The translations under genes and the position numbers were made by a program. The notes under the pieces are model-generated. The model was not told the origin of the DNA. It searched no databases and saw only the letters and a program-made list of their open reading frames with translations. A stretch of DNA of 20,293 nucleotides from a virus. The stretch covers positions 1 to 20,293 of the IMG/VR virus record IMGVR_UViG_3300013101_001348; one strand, 5' to 3'. Shown piece by piece: positions 1 to 8,984 of this stretch. Numbering within the stretch: position 1 is the stretch's first letter; each line of letters starts with the position of its first letter.

Positions 1-4
1 GAGT

Positions 5-1561
5 ATGAGCATAACAAATTATACTAATTGTATTAGAATAGAAAGAACAGATGGAGTTGTGCTTTGTATAACAGAATTAGATAAAGATTTAGAAATAAAT
101 GACTCTGTACTAGGATTCACAGCAGCTGAACAAACTTATTTGGCAGCTGCTGGGTATACACCTACTAATATGCAAAGTACTAGTGACAATGCTGTTAATA
201 ATGCTGATATAGAAGGTGTATTATCTGCTGTAGGTGCACAAAGAGAAGATATAATTGGTGGTAGATATGATTTTGCTAAATTACACATATTTTTATGGGA
301 TTATGTAAACAATACTTTAATAAAAAAACTAGGGTCAGGGCATTGGGGAGAAAGCACTTTAAAAGATGGTAGTTATATAGCAGAGTTTAGATCTCTAAGT
401 CAGCAATTACAACAAACAATAGGCAGAACATATAATCCTGAATGTGATGAACAGTTAGGTGGTACTAGATGTACTATAACTTTAGGGTTATTTCCACATT
501 TAAATGGTATAATAACAGCTGATTCTAGTAAAGTATACTTTAAAGATTCTAACTTAACTGAGGCAAATGATTATTGGAATAATTCTTTATTAACTTGGGA
601 TCTCGGAACTGAGAATCCCCTAGTAAGCTCATTAATAGAAGATTATATACTAGCAGATACCAAAATAATTCTACAAGGTGCTATGCCATCTTATATTAAT
701 TTAGATGATACTTACACAATGATAAAAACTGTTATAGAGGATCAAACAGTTACAGAATTAGGAACTACAACTCAATTTACAGACTCTAATAGAACAGAAC
801 CTGATAATTATTTTAATAATATGACTTTAGAGTTTACATTAGGTAATAATATAACAGAAACGTTTATTGTAACAAGTTTTATTAGTAATGAGTTTACATT
901 AAATATTCCAGCATCTTTTCCTATAGAAGCATTAGATGAATATAAAGTAATACACACTAAATCTGGTAGCGTAACACATGATGCAGCATCAAAAATAAAA
1001 ATACAAGATAATACATTATCATCAACTAGTTATATAGGTATGTATGCTGAATTTAACTCAGGCTTAAATGAGGGTGAATTTAGATTAATAACTGCACATG
1101 ATACTGATGATGATATAATTACAATACAAACAGCTTTTGATCATAATATTTTAAAAGATGATACATATACAATAATTAATGTAGGTGATACACATATGGC
1201 ATTAGGTGAAGTAACAGGATTCACTGATAATGCTACTTTTACTGCAACATTAACAAATACAGGTACTTATGGGGATGATTATTTTAATTATGGTAAATTA
1301 TTATTTAAATCAGGGTTAAATGATGAAATACATATGGAAGTAAAGGATTTTATAGAAGATTTAGGTGACCCAACAAATCAACAATTTATTTTATTTTTAC
1401 CTATGTCTTTTAATATAGCTATAGGTGATACTTTTCAAGTATTTGCTGGTTGTGATAAAAAGTTAGAAACATGTAAAACAAAGTTTGTAAATATTGAAAA
1501 CTTCCAAGGTTTTCCATATGTACCAGGAATAGATCAAATATCTTTATTTGGTGGACAATAA
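5..1561 (+). CDS. Tail hub protein, DUF2163/BR0599 family (GTA gp13-like)
   Basis: This 518-residue protein probably forms the hub between the tail tube end and the tail-tip protein. The N-terminal DUF2163 part (about residues 1-160) shows family motifs such as YTPTNMQSTSD (51-61), the GRYDFAKLHIF stretch (86-96) and LQQTIGRTY (135-143). The C-terminal BR0599 part shows AGCDKKLETC followed by NFQGFPYVPG (about 481-508). Cys147, Cys156, Cys483 and Cys490 are placed like the four cysteines that hold an iron-sulfur cluster in related phage and GTA hub proteins; cluster binding here is inference. Between the two parts lie four degenerate repeats (about 165-480), where relatives usually have one such unit, so the protein is longer than usual. 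The ATG at 5 forms an ATGA with a TGA at 6-8, which may be the end of an upstream gene outside the window. The peptidase and megatron genes directly downstream fit the GTA-type order. Confidence 0.88.
   Translation: MSITNYTNCIRIERTDGVVLCITELDKDLEINDSVLGFTAAEQTYLAAAGYTPTNMQSTSDNAVNNADIEGVLSAVGAQREDIIGGRYDFAKLHIFLWDYVNNTLIKKLGSGHWGESTLKDGSYIAEFRSLSQQLQQTIGRTYNPECDEQLGGTRCTITLGLFPHLNGIITADSSKVYFKDSNLTEANDYWNNSLLTWDLGTENPLVSSLIEDYILADTKIILQGAMPSYINLDDTYTMIKTVIEDQTVTELGTTTQFTDSNRTEPDNYFNNMTLEFTLGNNITETFIVTSFISNEFTLNIPASFPIEALDEYKVIHTKSGSVTHDAASKIKIQDNTLSSTSYIGMYAEFNSGLNEGEFRLITAHDTDDDIITIQTAFDHNILKDDTYTIINVGDTHMALGEVTGFTDNATFTATLTNTGTYGDDYFNYGKLLFKSGLNDEIHMEVKDFIEDLGDPTNQQFILFLPMSFNIAIGDTFQVFAGCDKKLETCKTKFVNIENFQGFPYVPGIDQISLFGGQ
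497..1444 (+). repeat. Four degenerate ~75-residue repeats inside the hub gene
   Basis: At protein level the hub residues about 165-240, 250-317, 325-392 and 400-480 line up as four units. Each has an N-terminal strand, a D-YF/YW-N-L-x-F patch (for example NDYWNNSLLTW, DNYFNNMTLEF and DDYFNYGKLLF), a segment of about 30 residues, then a hydrophobic-P-hydrophobic strand and a D-x-Y/F-x-V/I end (DDTYTMI, DEYKVI, DDTYTII, GDTFQVF). The last unit leads directly into the conserved AGCDKK motif, as the single unit does in ordinary BR0599 proteins. The DNA copies have diverged, so the expansion is old. Confidence 0.65.
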
Positions 1562-1562
1562 T

Positions 1563-1973
1563 ATGATAGATAGTTTAATAGAAGAAGCTAGAAAATATTT
1601 AGGAGTTCCTTGGAAACACCAAGGTAGAAGTATGAAAGGTGTTGATTGCGTTGGATTTTTACTATTGGCATTTAAACATATAAATGTTAATATTATAGAA
1701 ATAAAAGGGTACTCTAAGTCACCTGATGGTATTGCATTAAAGAAAATAATGGATGAACAACCTAATTTAAAACGTGTGCATTATCCATATTTACCTGGTG
1801 ATGTAGTATTATTTAGAATTAGAAAACACCCACAACATGTGGCTTTATTAACAGGTACGAAAGAAAACTTAAAAATGATACATTCTTATAATGGTGGTGC
1901 AAAAAAAGTCATAGAACATGATTTTGCCGAATACTGGAGAAATAAGATAGTATCTGTTTATAGATTGGTATAA
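1563..1973 (+). CDS. NlpC/P60-type peptidoglycan peptidase of the tail tip
   Basis: This is a 136-residue cysteine peptidase of the NlpC/P60 fold, the GTA gp14-like tail peptidase. In this family the enzyme cuts peptide stems of peptidoglycan so that the tail can cross the cell wall. The catalytic Cys29 lies in GVDCVGF, the His in HPQHVALLTG (His92) and the third polar residue in MIHSYNG (His107). The N-terminus (MIDSLIEEARKYLGVPWKHQ) matches the usual EARKYLGxPWxHQGR opening. An in-frame TTG lies upstream at 1548, but it is inside the hub gene. The ATG at 1563 sits one base after the hub stop with a GGTGGA ribosome-binding site at 1550-1555, so ATG was chosen. The position between hub and megatron is the canonical one. 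Confidence 0.88.
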   Translation: MIDSLIEEARKYLGVPWKHQGRSMKGVDCVGFLLLAFKHINVNIIEIKGYSKSPDGIALKKIMDEQPNLKRVHYPYLPGDVVLFRIRKHPQHVALLTGTKENLKMIHSYNGGAKKVIEHDFAEYWRNKIVSVYRLV

Positions 1974-1977
1974 TAAC

Positions 1978-4900
1978 ATGAGTAATGGTCAAATTTTTGG
2001 TTCAGTACTTGGTGCTGCCATAGGGTTCTTTTTTGCACCTGCTATTATAGGTACTGGCTTAGTGGCCACTGCAGCAGGTGCAACGTCTTTAGGTTTTACT
2101 ATAGGTGGCTTGATAGGTGGATTATTAGATCCATTAGAAAATACAGTAACACAAACAGGTCCTAGACTTGGTGACTTAAGTACACAAACAGCAGAATGGG
2201 GAACACCTATACCTAGATTATTTGGCTCTTATAAATTAACTGGAAATGTTATATGGTCTATGGATTTGCATGAAACTAAACATGTAGAAGAATCTGGAGA
2301 AGGTAAAGGTGGTGGTGGTACAAAAACTGAGACTATTTGGTATTCTTATGCAGGATCATTTGCTGTAAGTTTTAGTGAGGGTGAAATAGCAGGTATTAAA
2401 AAAATATGGTTTGATTCAGTTTTAGTATATGATGGGACTCATTATTCAGGTGGTTTAAGTAATGGTAATCATACAGTGTATTTAGGCAATTCTAGCCAAC
2501 CAATAGATTGGTATATGGATAATGGTAATACTCCAGCATATAGACACGTTTCTTATATTATATTTAGAAAAATAGAATTAGAAAATTATGGAAATAGAAT
2601 ACCTAAAGTAAGTGTAGAAGCTTATTCAGATGGTGATTTAAATGACTTTCAGGAAGTATGGACACAAAATATACCTAATTTAGCACCAGCTATAGACCAA
2701 GTATCTACGTATACACAAGTATTAAATTTATTACCACAAAATGGGTATACTAATATATATAATAAACACCATGATAATAATAGTTTTGATGATTATAATT
2801 TAGTCCCATTTTCTACAATAGTTTATGATGGAAATACAGATGTAGATGTTGAATTCTTTTCTCATAATTATTTACAAGTAGATAATACAAAAGATAAATA
2901 CTATTATTTAGGGACAGCTAACGAAAGTTTTATAAATTACATATATATAAACGGGGCAAAAGTATTAAGTGGTGCTAGAAGTGAGTTAGGCACTGATCCT
3001 GGCAACCCTTTTTATACTGTGTATAGAAACGACATGGCTTATGGGTTTTACCACAATGGTGAACCTAATATAACTACTAATACAATAGTAAAATACTCAG
3101 AAAAATTAAGCCCCAGTAATAGTCCCTATGGTAGTATGGGTATAGTAATTTCTGGCAATGAATATATGCATATAGCTGTTGGTAGCAATGAATTATACAC
3201 TTTTAATATGACTAATGATACTATAGATGTCTTTAATTTAAATGGTGTATATTTAAGAGCTATGGATCATTCAGATTTTACTTTTACATTTACTATAGGA
3301 ACCCCACAATCAGATACTTACTTAAAAACATATAATGATGGGGAAGTATTTGTCTTTAAGTGGGAAGATTCTAATAGGCCACGTATTTACAGAATAACAG
3401 ACACAACACAAGAATATATAGGTAAATTAGGTTCAAAAGGATCAGACTACCCAGGTTGGATAAATACATTTGAATATAAAGATAATTTTTTCTATGTGTG
3501 GGATCCAGACACCTCAGGGCATGAAGATTACTCAATTTATAGAATTTTTGGTAAAAGCCATAATGATACTAAAGTAGATATAGGTTATATAGTTAGAGAA
3601 TTACTACTAAGAGCTGGTGTAGAAGATTCATCTATAGATGTCGGTGATAGTCAAGATTTAGTTACAGGATATGTAGTAACTAAACCTATGAGTACACGAG
3701 CTGCTTTAACAACTTTAATATCGGCATATAATTATGAATTAGTAGAAACGGATTTTAAAATAGTTTTAAAAAAGAGAGATCCAACTAATATACAAACCAC
3801 TATATCTGATTTTATAGAGTTTACAAAATTATATAGATTACAAACTGTTGAACTTAGTAGATGTATTAATATAATGTATGCTAATAAAAATAAAAACTAT
3901 GATGCTGGTATTCAAACTTCAGTAAGAAATGATCATAATACTGAAAATACAAATACATATCAATATCCACTAGCTTTATCTGATACAGAAGCTAAGCAAA
4001 TATCAGAAATATATTTGTATAATGAATGGAATGGTAGATTAAAATTTGAGTTTACAATAACTATTGATTATATATGGTTAATACCTTCTGATATTATTAA
4101 AATAATATATTTAGATGATACTTATATTGTAAGACTGACTAAATTAACATATAGTACTAATAAACAAATAGATTGTGAAGCTATATTAGAAGACCCAACT
4201 ATTCAATTATCAGATTCTATAGGTAGTGATACTGGTAGTGCAAAGGATGAAGTAAGCATAATAGGCCCAACCAATATGTTATTACTAGATATACCTATGC
4301 TAGACAATAGTTACAATAGTGAAGGCATTTATATAGCAGCAAATTGTTATTTTTCTGACTGGAAAGGTTGTACTATAGATAAATCTACAGATACTAAAGT
4401 AACATATTCTACTATAGGACAATTAACAGCAGGTAGTATTATAGGTATTGTTAAAGATATATTACAAGATGGTACTACATATGTTTTGGATATTGATAAT
4501 CAGGTTACAATAGATATAACTATAGGTGAAATATATCAAATAGACTATATTACTTTATTGAATGCATATAATTATATACTCATAGGTGATGAAATACTTC
4601 AATATCAAAATTATATAATTAATGGTGACGGATCTTATACTTTATATAATTTATTACGTGGTAGACGCGGTACAGAATGGGCAACTAATACACATACTAT
4701 AAATGATAGATTTGTGTTTTTAGATACTAGTATGTTATTCGATGTAACAGCATCTCTAAACGCAGATAGCTACTATAGGCCAACAACTTTTGGTACATAT
4801 ATAGAAGATTCTGAAAATTATTATATCTCACCTGAAATACGGTGTTTAAAGCCACTATCCCCTAGATATATTAGAGGTTATAGAAATATTAGTGGTGATT

Positions 4901-5154
4901 TAATAATTACATGGATGCGCAGATCTAGAGATGTTACCGGATATATGAAGACTTTAGCTTTATTTGAAGAAACTGAAGAATATGAAATAGTAATAGGTGA
5001 TGATGTTAGATTATTAACCTCTACGTCTGAAACAGTAACATATACGGCAAGTGATCAAAGTGATGATTCATTACTTGGTTTACCTGTAGAATTAACTATA
5101 TATCAATTATCTGGTACCGTAATTAGAGGGTACGGAACGGGAGCAATACTTTAA
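1978..5154 (+). CDS. Megatron-like tail-tip/host-specificity protein, copy 1
   Basis: This 1058-residue protein resembles the central tail-tip proteins of GTA-like siphophages (GTA gp15; phage-tail_3-type). Order: a Gly/Ala-rich hydrophobic N-terminus with GxxxG-type spacing (1-50); a conserved block starting at TGPRLGDL (60-67) through the NRIPKVSVEAY region (about 60-216); an insert rich in aromatic beta strands (about 217-530), possibly a beta-propeller; the conserved IGYIVRELLLRAGV to LKKRD block (535-601) and the following region to about 745; LLRGRRGTEWATNTH (892-906); and a fibronectin-III-like end from LKPLSPRYIRGYR (957-969), with GDLIITWMRRSR. It stops where ordinary family members stop and has no LamG tail. 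The start is 4 bases after the peptidase stop with no clear ribosome-binding site, so re-initiation is likely. Expected roles are sealing the tail tube, contacting the envelope and helping DNA passage; these come from the family. Confidence 0.87.
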   Translation: MSNGQIFGSVLGAAIGFFFAPAIIGTGLVATAAGATSLGFTIGGLIGGLLDPLENTVTQTGPRLGDLSTQTAEWGTPIPRLFGSYKLTGNVIWSMDLHETKHVEESGEGKGGGGTKTETIWYSYAGSFAVSFSEGEIAGIKKIWFDSVLVYDGTHYSGGLSNGNHTVYLGNSSQPIDWYMDNGNTPAYRHVSYIIFRKIELENYGNRIPKVSVEAYSDGDLNDFQEVWTQNIPNLAPAIDQVSTYTQVLNLLPQNGYTNIYNKHHDNNSFDDYNLVPFSTIVYDGNTDVDVEFFSHNYLQVDNTKDKYYYLGTANESFINYIYINGAKVLSGARSELGTDPGNPFYTVYRNDMAYGFYHNGEPNITTNTIVKYSEKLSPSNSPYGSMGIVISGNEYMHIAVGSNELYTFNMTNDTIDVFNLNGVYLRAMDHSDFTFTFTIGTPQSDTYLKTYNDGEVFVFKWEDSNRPRIYRITDTTQEYIGKLGSKGSDYPGWINTFEYKDNFFYVWDPDTSGHEDYSIYRIFGKSHNDTKVDIGYIVRELLLRAGVEDSSIDVGDSQDLVTGYVVTKPMSTRAALTTLISAYNYELVETDFKIVLKKRDPTNIQTTISDFIEFTKLYRLQTVELSRCINIMYANKNKNYDAGIQTSVRNDHNTENTNTYQYPLALSDTEAKQISEIYLYNEWNGRLKFEFTITIDYIWLIPSDIIKIIYLDDTYIVRLTKLTYSTNKQIDCEAILEDPTIQLSDSIGSDTGSAKDEVSIIGPTNMLLLDIPMLDNSYNSEGIYIAANCYFSDWKGCTIDKSTDTKVTYSTIGQLTAGSIIGIVKDILQDGTTYVLDIDNQVTIDITIGEIYQIDYITLLNAYNYILIGDEILQYQNYIINGDGSYTLYNLLRGRRGTEWATNTHTINDRFVFLDTSMLFDVTASLNADSYYRPTTFGTYIEDSENYYISPEIRCLKPLSPRYIRGYRNISGDLIITWMRRSRDVTGYMKTLALFEETEEYEIVIGDDVRLLTSTSETVTYTASDQSDDSLLGLPVELTIYQLSGTVIRGYGTGAIL
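4650..4682 (+). repeat. 33-bp exact repeat, copy in megatron 1 (RGRRGTEW motif)
   Basis: These 33 bases are identical to 7784-7816 in the second megatron gene. They encode the core of LLRGRRGTEWA, including CGT and CGC arginine codons that are uncommon in this A+T-rich DNA. The same motif in the third megatron (near 11766-11800) uses different synonymous codons. Confidence 0.9.
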
Positions 5155-8100
5155 TGTCAGGGAATACAATAGGTGGAGTGCTAGGTGGAGTAATAGGTTT
5201 TATGGTTGCTGGTCCAGCTGGTGTACAATACGGTTTTGCTATAGGTAGTATGGTTGGTGGTTTATTAATGCCAGATACTGTAGGTCTACAAGACCAAAGT
5301 GGACCAAGACTTAGCGATCTAAAAGTAACTACATCTACTTATGGTTCTCCAATGGCTAGAGTATATGGATCTTATAGAATTGGTGGTAATATTATTTGGG
5401 CTAATAATATAAAAGAAACTAAACATGTAGAAGAAGTGGAAGTTGGTAAGGGTGGATCAGAAACTTATGATGTTATAACATATACCTATTCTATTGATAT
5501 GGCATTAGCTTTATGTGAGGGCCCTATTGGTGCTGTAAAAAGAATATGGGCAGATAGTGTATTAATATATGATGAAGCAAATAAGAAAAGAAAAGATGAT
5601 CTATCTATAAAAATATATTTAGGTACTAGTGATCAACCTGTAGATTGGTTTTTACAAGGTTATAAATCTAATTCACCGGCATATAGACACACAGCATATA
5701 TAGTGTTTAATAATTTTCAATTAGCTAAGTTTGGTGATAGAATACCAAATATAACGGCAGAAGTAATAACTGTAGCAGAAAAAAACTTTGGTGTAGTACA
5801 TTCATTTAGATTACCTTTTATATCAAGCAGAAAACAGGCTGTGACAAATGTAAGACCAATAAATAGTAAAATACATTATGTAGAAAATTATTATAATAGC
5901 GATATATATAAATATGTGGCTGTAGAAAATGGTGTTTTTATACCTGAAGGGGTAGATACTGGATATGTTGCATCAAATGGTAATTATAGTCTTATATCAA
6001 ATATAATTATACATGAGAATAGATATTTTGGTTTAGAACATAGAGGTACTTATGTTGCAATTATAGACATACCTTCAGGTAATGCGGTAGCTTATTATCC
6101 GACTGGTATACATATTGATGCTTATGCTTATGTTGATGGTGATTTTTATGTATATAGTAGAGCAGACGCAGGTAGTGGTGGGTATAAAACTTATTCAACA
6201 ATAAGTAAACTTAAGGGTGGTGATCCTTCCTTAATGGTACCAACACCATCTTATTATCCGGAGTGGACTATAGGTGATGATCCATTGATAAATACTATGT
6301 ATGTTAGTAGAAATAATGAAATATATACGTTACAAAAGAATGGTAACTACTCTTCTAATATATTAGTATTTAATAGAAATGCTGCATTGATTAATACCAT
6401 CTCTACTTCGGAATACCCATTATTTATAAGTGACGATTCACAAGGTAGAGTAAGACTATCTGAAGAGAATGGTTTTGTATATGCATACACATGGTCAGGT
6501 AATCCGACAAATAATAAATTATATAGATATTCTAATACCACACAAGAACTTATAACTAATTTATTATATACATCGTGGTATTCACATTATGGAGAAAAAT
6601 TTGAAGTATATGATGGGATTATTTATATATGGGATAATAATCTTAGAACAGATGCCAATGGTGAATTTACATTAATAAGAGCACAAAGAGATTGGTATAC
6701 GGATGGATCTACTACTACTCTGGCAAATATTTTAATTGATTTATTTGAGGATTCTAATTTACAGGATTATGATGTAACAGCGGCAGAAAGTATAATAGTT
6801 AAGGGTTTTGTAATATTACAAACATCAACTGCTAGGTCCAGTATAGCTGTACTACAAAGTATTTATAACTTTGATTTAGTTGAAGAAGATTTTCAAATAA
6901 TTGTTAAAATACGTGGTGAAGAATACATTAAAGAAATTAATAATGTCTTAAGTGTAAATACAATAAGGAAATTAGATACAGAATTACCACAGAGAGTAAC
7001 TGTAGCTTATGCAAATCATAGCTTAGATTATCAAATAGGGACACAATCAACACTAAGAACAGATGGTAATAGTGATAATAATTTAAAAATGGAATTCCCT
7101 GCTGTATTGTCTGATACAGAAGCAAAACAACTGTCAGAAACATTAATGTATAGAAGCTGGTCTGAGAAGATAAGTATTGACTTTATTATACCTATGGACC
7201 CAACCTTAAAAGTATCTGATGTAATTTTATTAATACATGATAATGCTTCATATATAGTACGTGTAGTAACTATTATATTAACTACTAATAAAACAATGGA
7301 ATGTACTGGATTAAATGAGGGATCATATGTATCAGAAGCTATAGGCTCTGATACATCTGCAGGTTTTAACGATCAAGAATTATATATACCAACTGTTACT
7401 GATTTAAAAGTATTTAATGCACCAACATTGGATAATGCTGTTGTTTCATCTTATGGGTTATATACTGCAGCTAATGGTTATGATGATACTTGGAACGGGT
7501 GTGAAATATTTAAATCAACTGATTCAGGATTAAATTATTCAACTTTAGGTGTAATATTGAATCCTATAGGTGTTGGTAGTGCTCATAGCAAACTACAGCC
7601 AGGCCCAACTACTATATGGGATTTAGAAAATACTGTAACAGTTTATGTACATAATTATACATTAACAGATACAACATTTGAAAAATTATTAATGGGTGAA
7701 ACTAATAATGCTTTAATTGGTAATGAAGTAATACAATATATGTATGCACAAAATAATGGTAATGATACATACACACTTAGTACTTTATTACGTGGTAGAC
7801 GCGGTACAGAATGGGCTATTGATACACATGAAACATATGAACTTTTTGTTAATCTAACTACTGAAGTGCAATTTGCACCATCAACTATAAATACTATCAG
7901 GCATTTTAAGGGTGTTACTTTTGGTACTTATTTAGATGACACAGAAACAATAGCTAAGTTGTATGATGGTACTAATCTCAAACCTTTATCACCATCATAT
8001 GTTAATAGTATAGTAGTAAATGACTATGATATAGAACTAGACTGGACAAGAAGAAGTAGATATATTTCAGGATATTTTAGATCACCACCTTTAATAGATA

Positions 8101-8984
8101 CACCTGAATTATATAATATTGATGTATATTTCTTTAACACATATAAAAATACATACCAATCCAGTACTAGTACATTTACATACACAAAACTTATGCAAGA
8201 TGATGATAATATAGTTTCTGATACAATTATTGAATTTAGAATATCACAACAAGGTGCTTTAAAAGGTTACAAAACTGTTTATAAATTTTATGGTAATATA
8301 CCAACACCCGAACCTATTGGATATTGGAAATTAGATGAAGATGATTACAGTAATCCAGCAGTAGATTCTATAGGAAATAATCATGGTAATTATGTATATG
8401 ATGTAGCACCATATGTTAGTTTAATTGATGATGATGATGGGCACAGTATGTATAATATGTATAATACTACAAATGGTGGTGTTCTTACCAATAATAATAA
8501 TATATTTTCAATAAACACTACTGGAGAGTTGTCTATATCTATGTATATATACTTAATGACAAATGATGCATTTCTTATGGGTAAAACATCAAATAATAAG
8601 GAGTGGGGGGTATATATATTTAATAATGTAATTTTTGGGTATATATATAATAGTAAAGCTACTTCAGTAAATTTAGCTGTTGAAACATATCCAATACTTA
8701 TAAAAAAGATATATCATGTAGCTGTTAATTTTACAGGATATACTGGTTCAGATGAAATTGAAATATATATAAATGGCATAAATATAGTTGATCCAACAAA
8801 AACGCATAGAGCTGGTTCAAGTTACTATAGTTTAAGTGCACCATTAGCTATAGGGTATGGTCAAACGTCTGGTGGTAGCACTGTCAAAGGTAGAAATTTT
8901 ATTGATGATGTTAAAATATTTGATAAAGTTTTACCTGAATGGTATATATCTGTATTAGCAGATAAAAGGAAGGAGATACTTTAA
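5154..8984 (+). CDS. Megatron-like tail-tip/host-specificity protein, copy 2, with LamG-like C-terminus
   Basis: This 1276-residue protein is a paralog of the flanking genes. It has the Gly-rich hydrophobic N-terminus (1-40), SGPRLSDLKVTTSTYG (49-64), the ALALCEGPIGAVKRIW block, RIPNITAEV (196-204), an aromatic-rich insert (about 205-515) with propeller-like strands (NEIYTLQKNG; FVYAYTWSGN; LYRYSNTTQE), the conserved central block (about 523-745), LLRGRRGTEWAIDTH (878-892) and the fibronectin-like region from LKPLSPSYV (942-950). Beyond the usual family end it adds a concanavalin/LamG-like domain (about 1053-1270: IGYWKLDEDD; HVAVNFTGYTGSDEIEIYING; IDDVKIFDK). That domain suggests sugar or surface binding. 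The ATG overlaps the previous stop as TAATG, with GGGAG at 5139-5143 as ribosome-binding site, so translation is probably coupled to copy 1. Confidence 0.85.
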   Translation: MSGNTIGGVLGGVIGFMVAGPAGVQYGFAIGSMVGGLLMPDTVGLQDQSGPRLSDLKVTTSTYGSPMARVYGSYRIGGNIIWANNIKETKHVEEVEVGKGGSETYDVITYTYSIDMALALCEGPIGAVKRIWADSVLIYDEANKKRKDDLSIKIYLGTSDQPVDWFLQGYKSNSPAYRHTAYIVFNNFQLAKFGDRIPNITAEVITVAEKNFGVVHSFRLPFISSRKQAVTNVRPINSKIHYVENYYNSDIYKYVAVENGVFIPEGVDTGYVASNGNYSLISNIIIHENRYFGLEHRGTYVAIIDIPSGNAVAYYPTGIHIDAYAYVDGDFYVYSRADAGSGGYKTYSTISKLKGGDPSLMVPTPSYYPEWTIGDDPLINTMYVSRNNEIYTLQKNGNYSSNILVFNRNAALINTISTSEYPLFISDDSQGRVRLSEENGFVYAYTWSGNPTNNKLYRYSNTTQELITNLLYTSWYSHYGEKFEVYDGIIYIWDNNLRTDANGEFTLIRAQRDWYTDGSTTTLANILIDLFEDSNLQDYDVTAAESIIVKGFVILQTSTARSSIAVLQSIYNFDLVEEDFQIIVKIRGEEYIKEINNVLSVNTIRKLDTELPQRVTVAYANHSLDYQIGTQSTLRTDGNSDNNLKMEFPAVLSDTEAKQLSETLMYRSWSEKISIDFIIPMDPTLKVSDVILLIHDNASYIVRVVTIILTTNKTMECTGLNEGSYVSEAIGSDTSAGFNDQELYIPTVTDLKVFNAPTLDNAVVSSYGLYTAANGYDDTWNGCEIFKSTDSGLNYSTLGVILNPIGVGSAHSKLQPGPTTIWDLENTVTVYVHNYTLTDTTFEKLLMGETNNALIGNEVIQYMYAQNNGNDTYTLSTLLRGRRGTEWAIDTHETYELFVNLTTEVQFAPSTINTIRHFKGVTFGTYLDDTETIAKLYDGTNLKPLSPSYVNSIVVNDYDIELDWTRRSRYISGYFRSPPLIDTPELYNIDVYFFNTYKNTYQSSTSTFTYTKLMQDDDNIVSDTIIEFRISQQGALKGYKTVYKFYGNIPTPEPIGYWKLDEDDYSNPAVDSIGNNHGNYVYDVAPYVSLIDDDDGHSMYNMYNTTNGGVLTNNNNIFSINTTGELSISMYIYLMTNDAFLMGKTSNNKEWGVYIFNNVIFGYIYNSKATSVNLAVETYPILIKKIYHVAVNFTGYTGSDEIEIYINGINIVDPTKTHRAGSSYYSLSAPLAIGYGQTSGGSTVKGRNFIDDVKIFDKVLPEWYISVLADKRKEIL
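7784..7816 (+). repeat. 33-bp exact repeat, copy in megatron 2
   Basis: This is the second copy of the 33-base identity with 4650-4682, covering the same reading frame and motif. Flanking bases differ on both sides. It is the longest exact stretch I noticed shared by the megatron genes. Confidence 0.9.
8970..8975 (+). promoter_or_regulatory. Strong ribosome-binding site for megatron copy 3
   Basis: AAGGAG lies nine bases before the ATG at 8985, inside the last codons of copy 2. It is a better match to the ribosomal anti-Shine-Dalgarno sequence than the sites before copy 1 (none clear) or copy 2 (GGGAG). Confidence 0.75.

Noticed and set aside
1548-1562. TTG start extending the NlpC/P60 protein by five residues
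   Set aside because: The ATG at 1563 has GGTGGA at a good distance, and the protein from ATG begins as the family does.
6212-6235. Imperfect inverted repeat TTAAGGGTGG / CCTTCCTTAA inside megatron 2
   Set aside because: It contains a mismatch and a wobble pair and is A/T-rich outside; such structures are expected by chance in this composition, unlike the perfect one at 10060.
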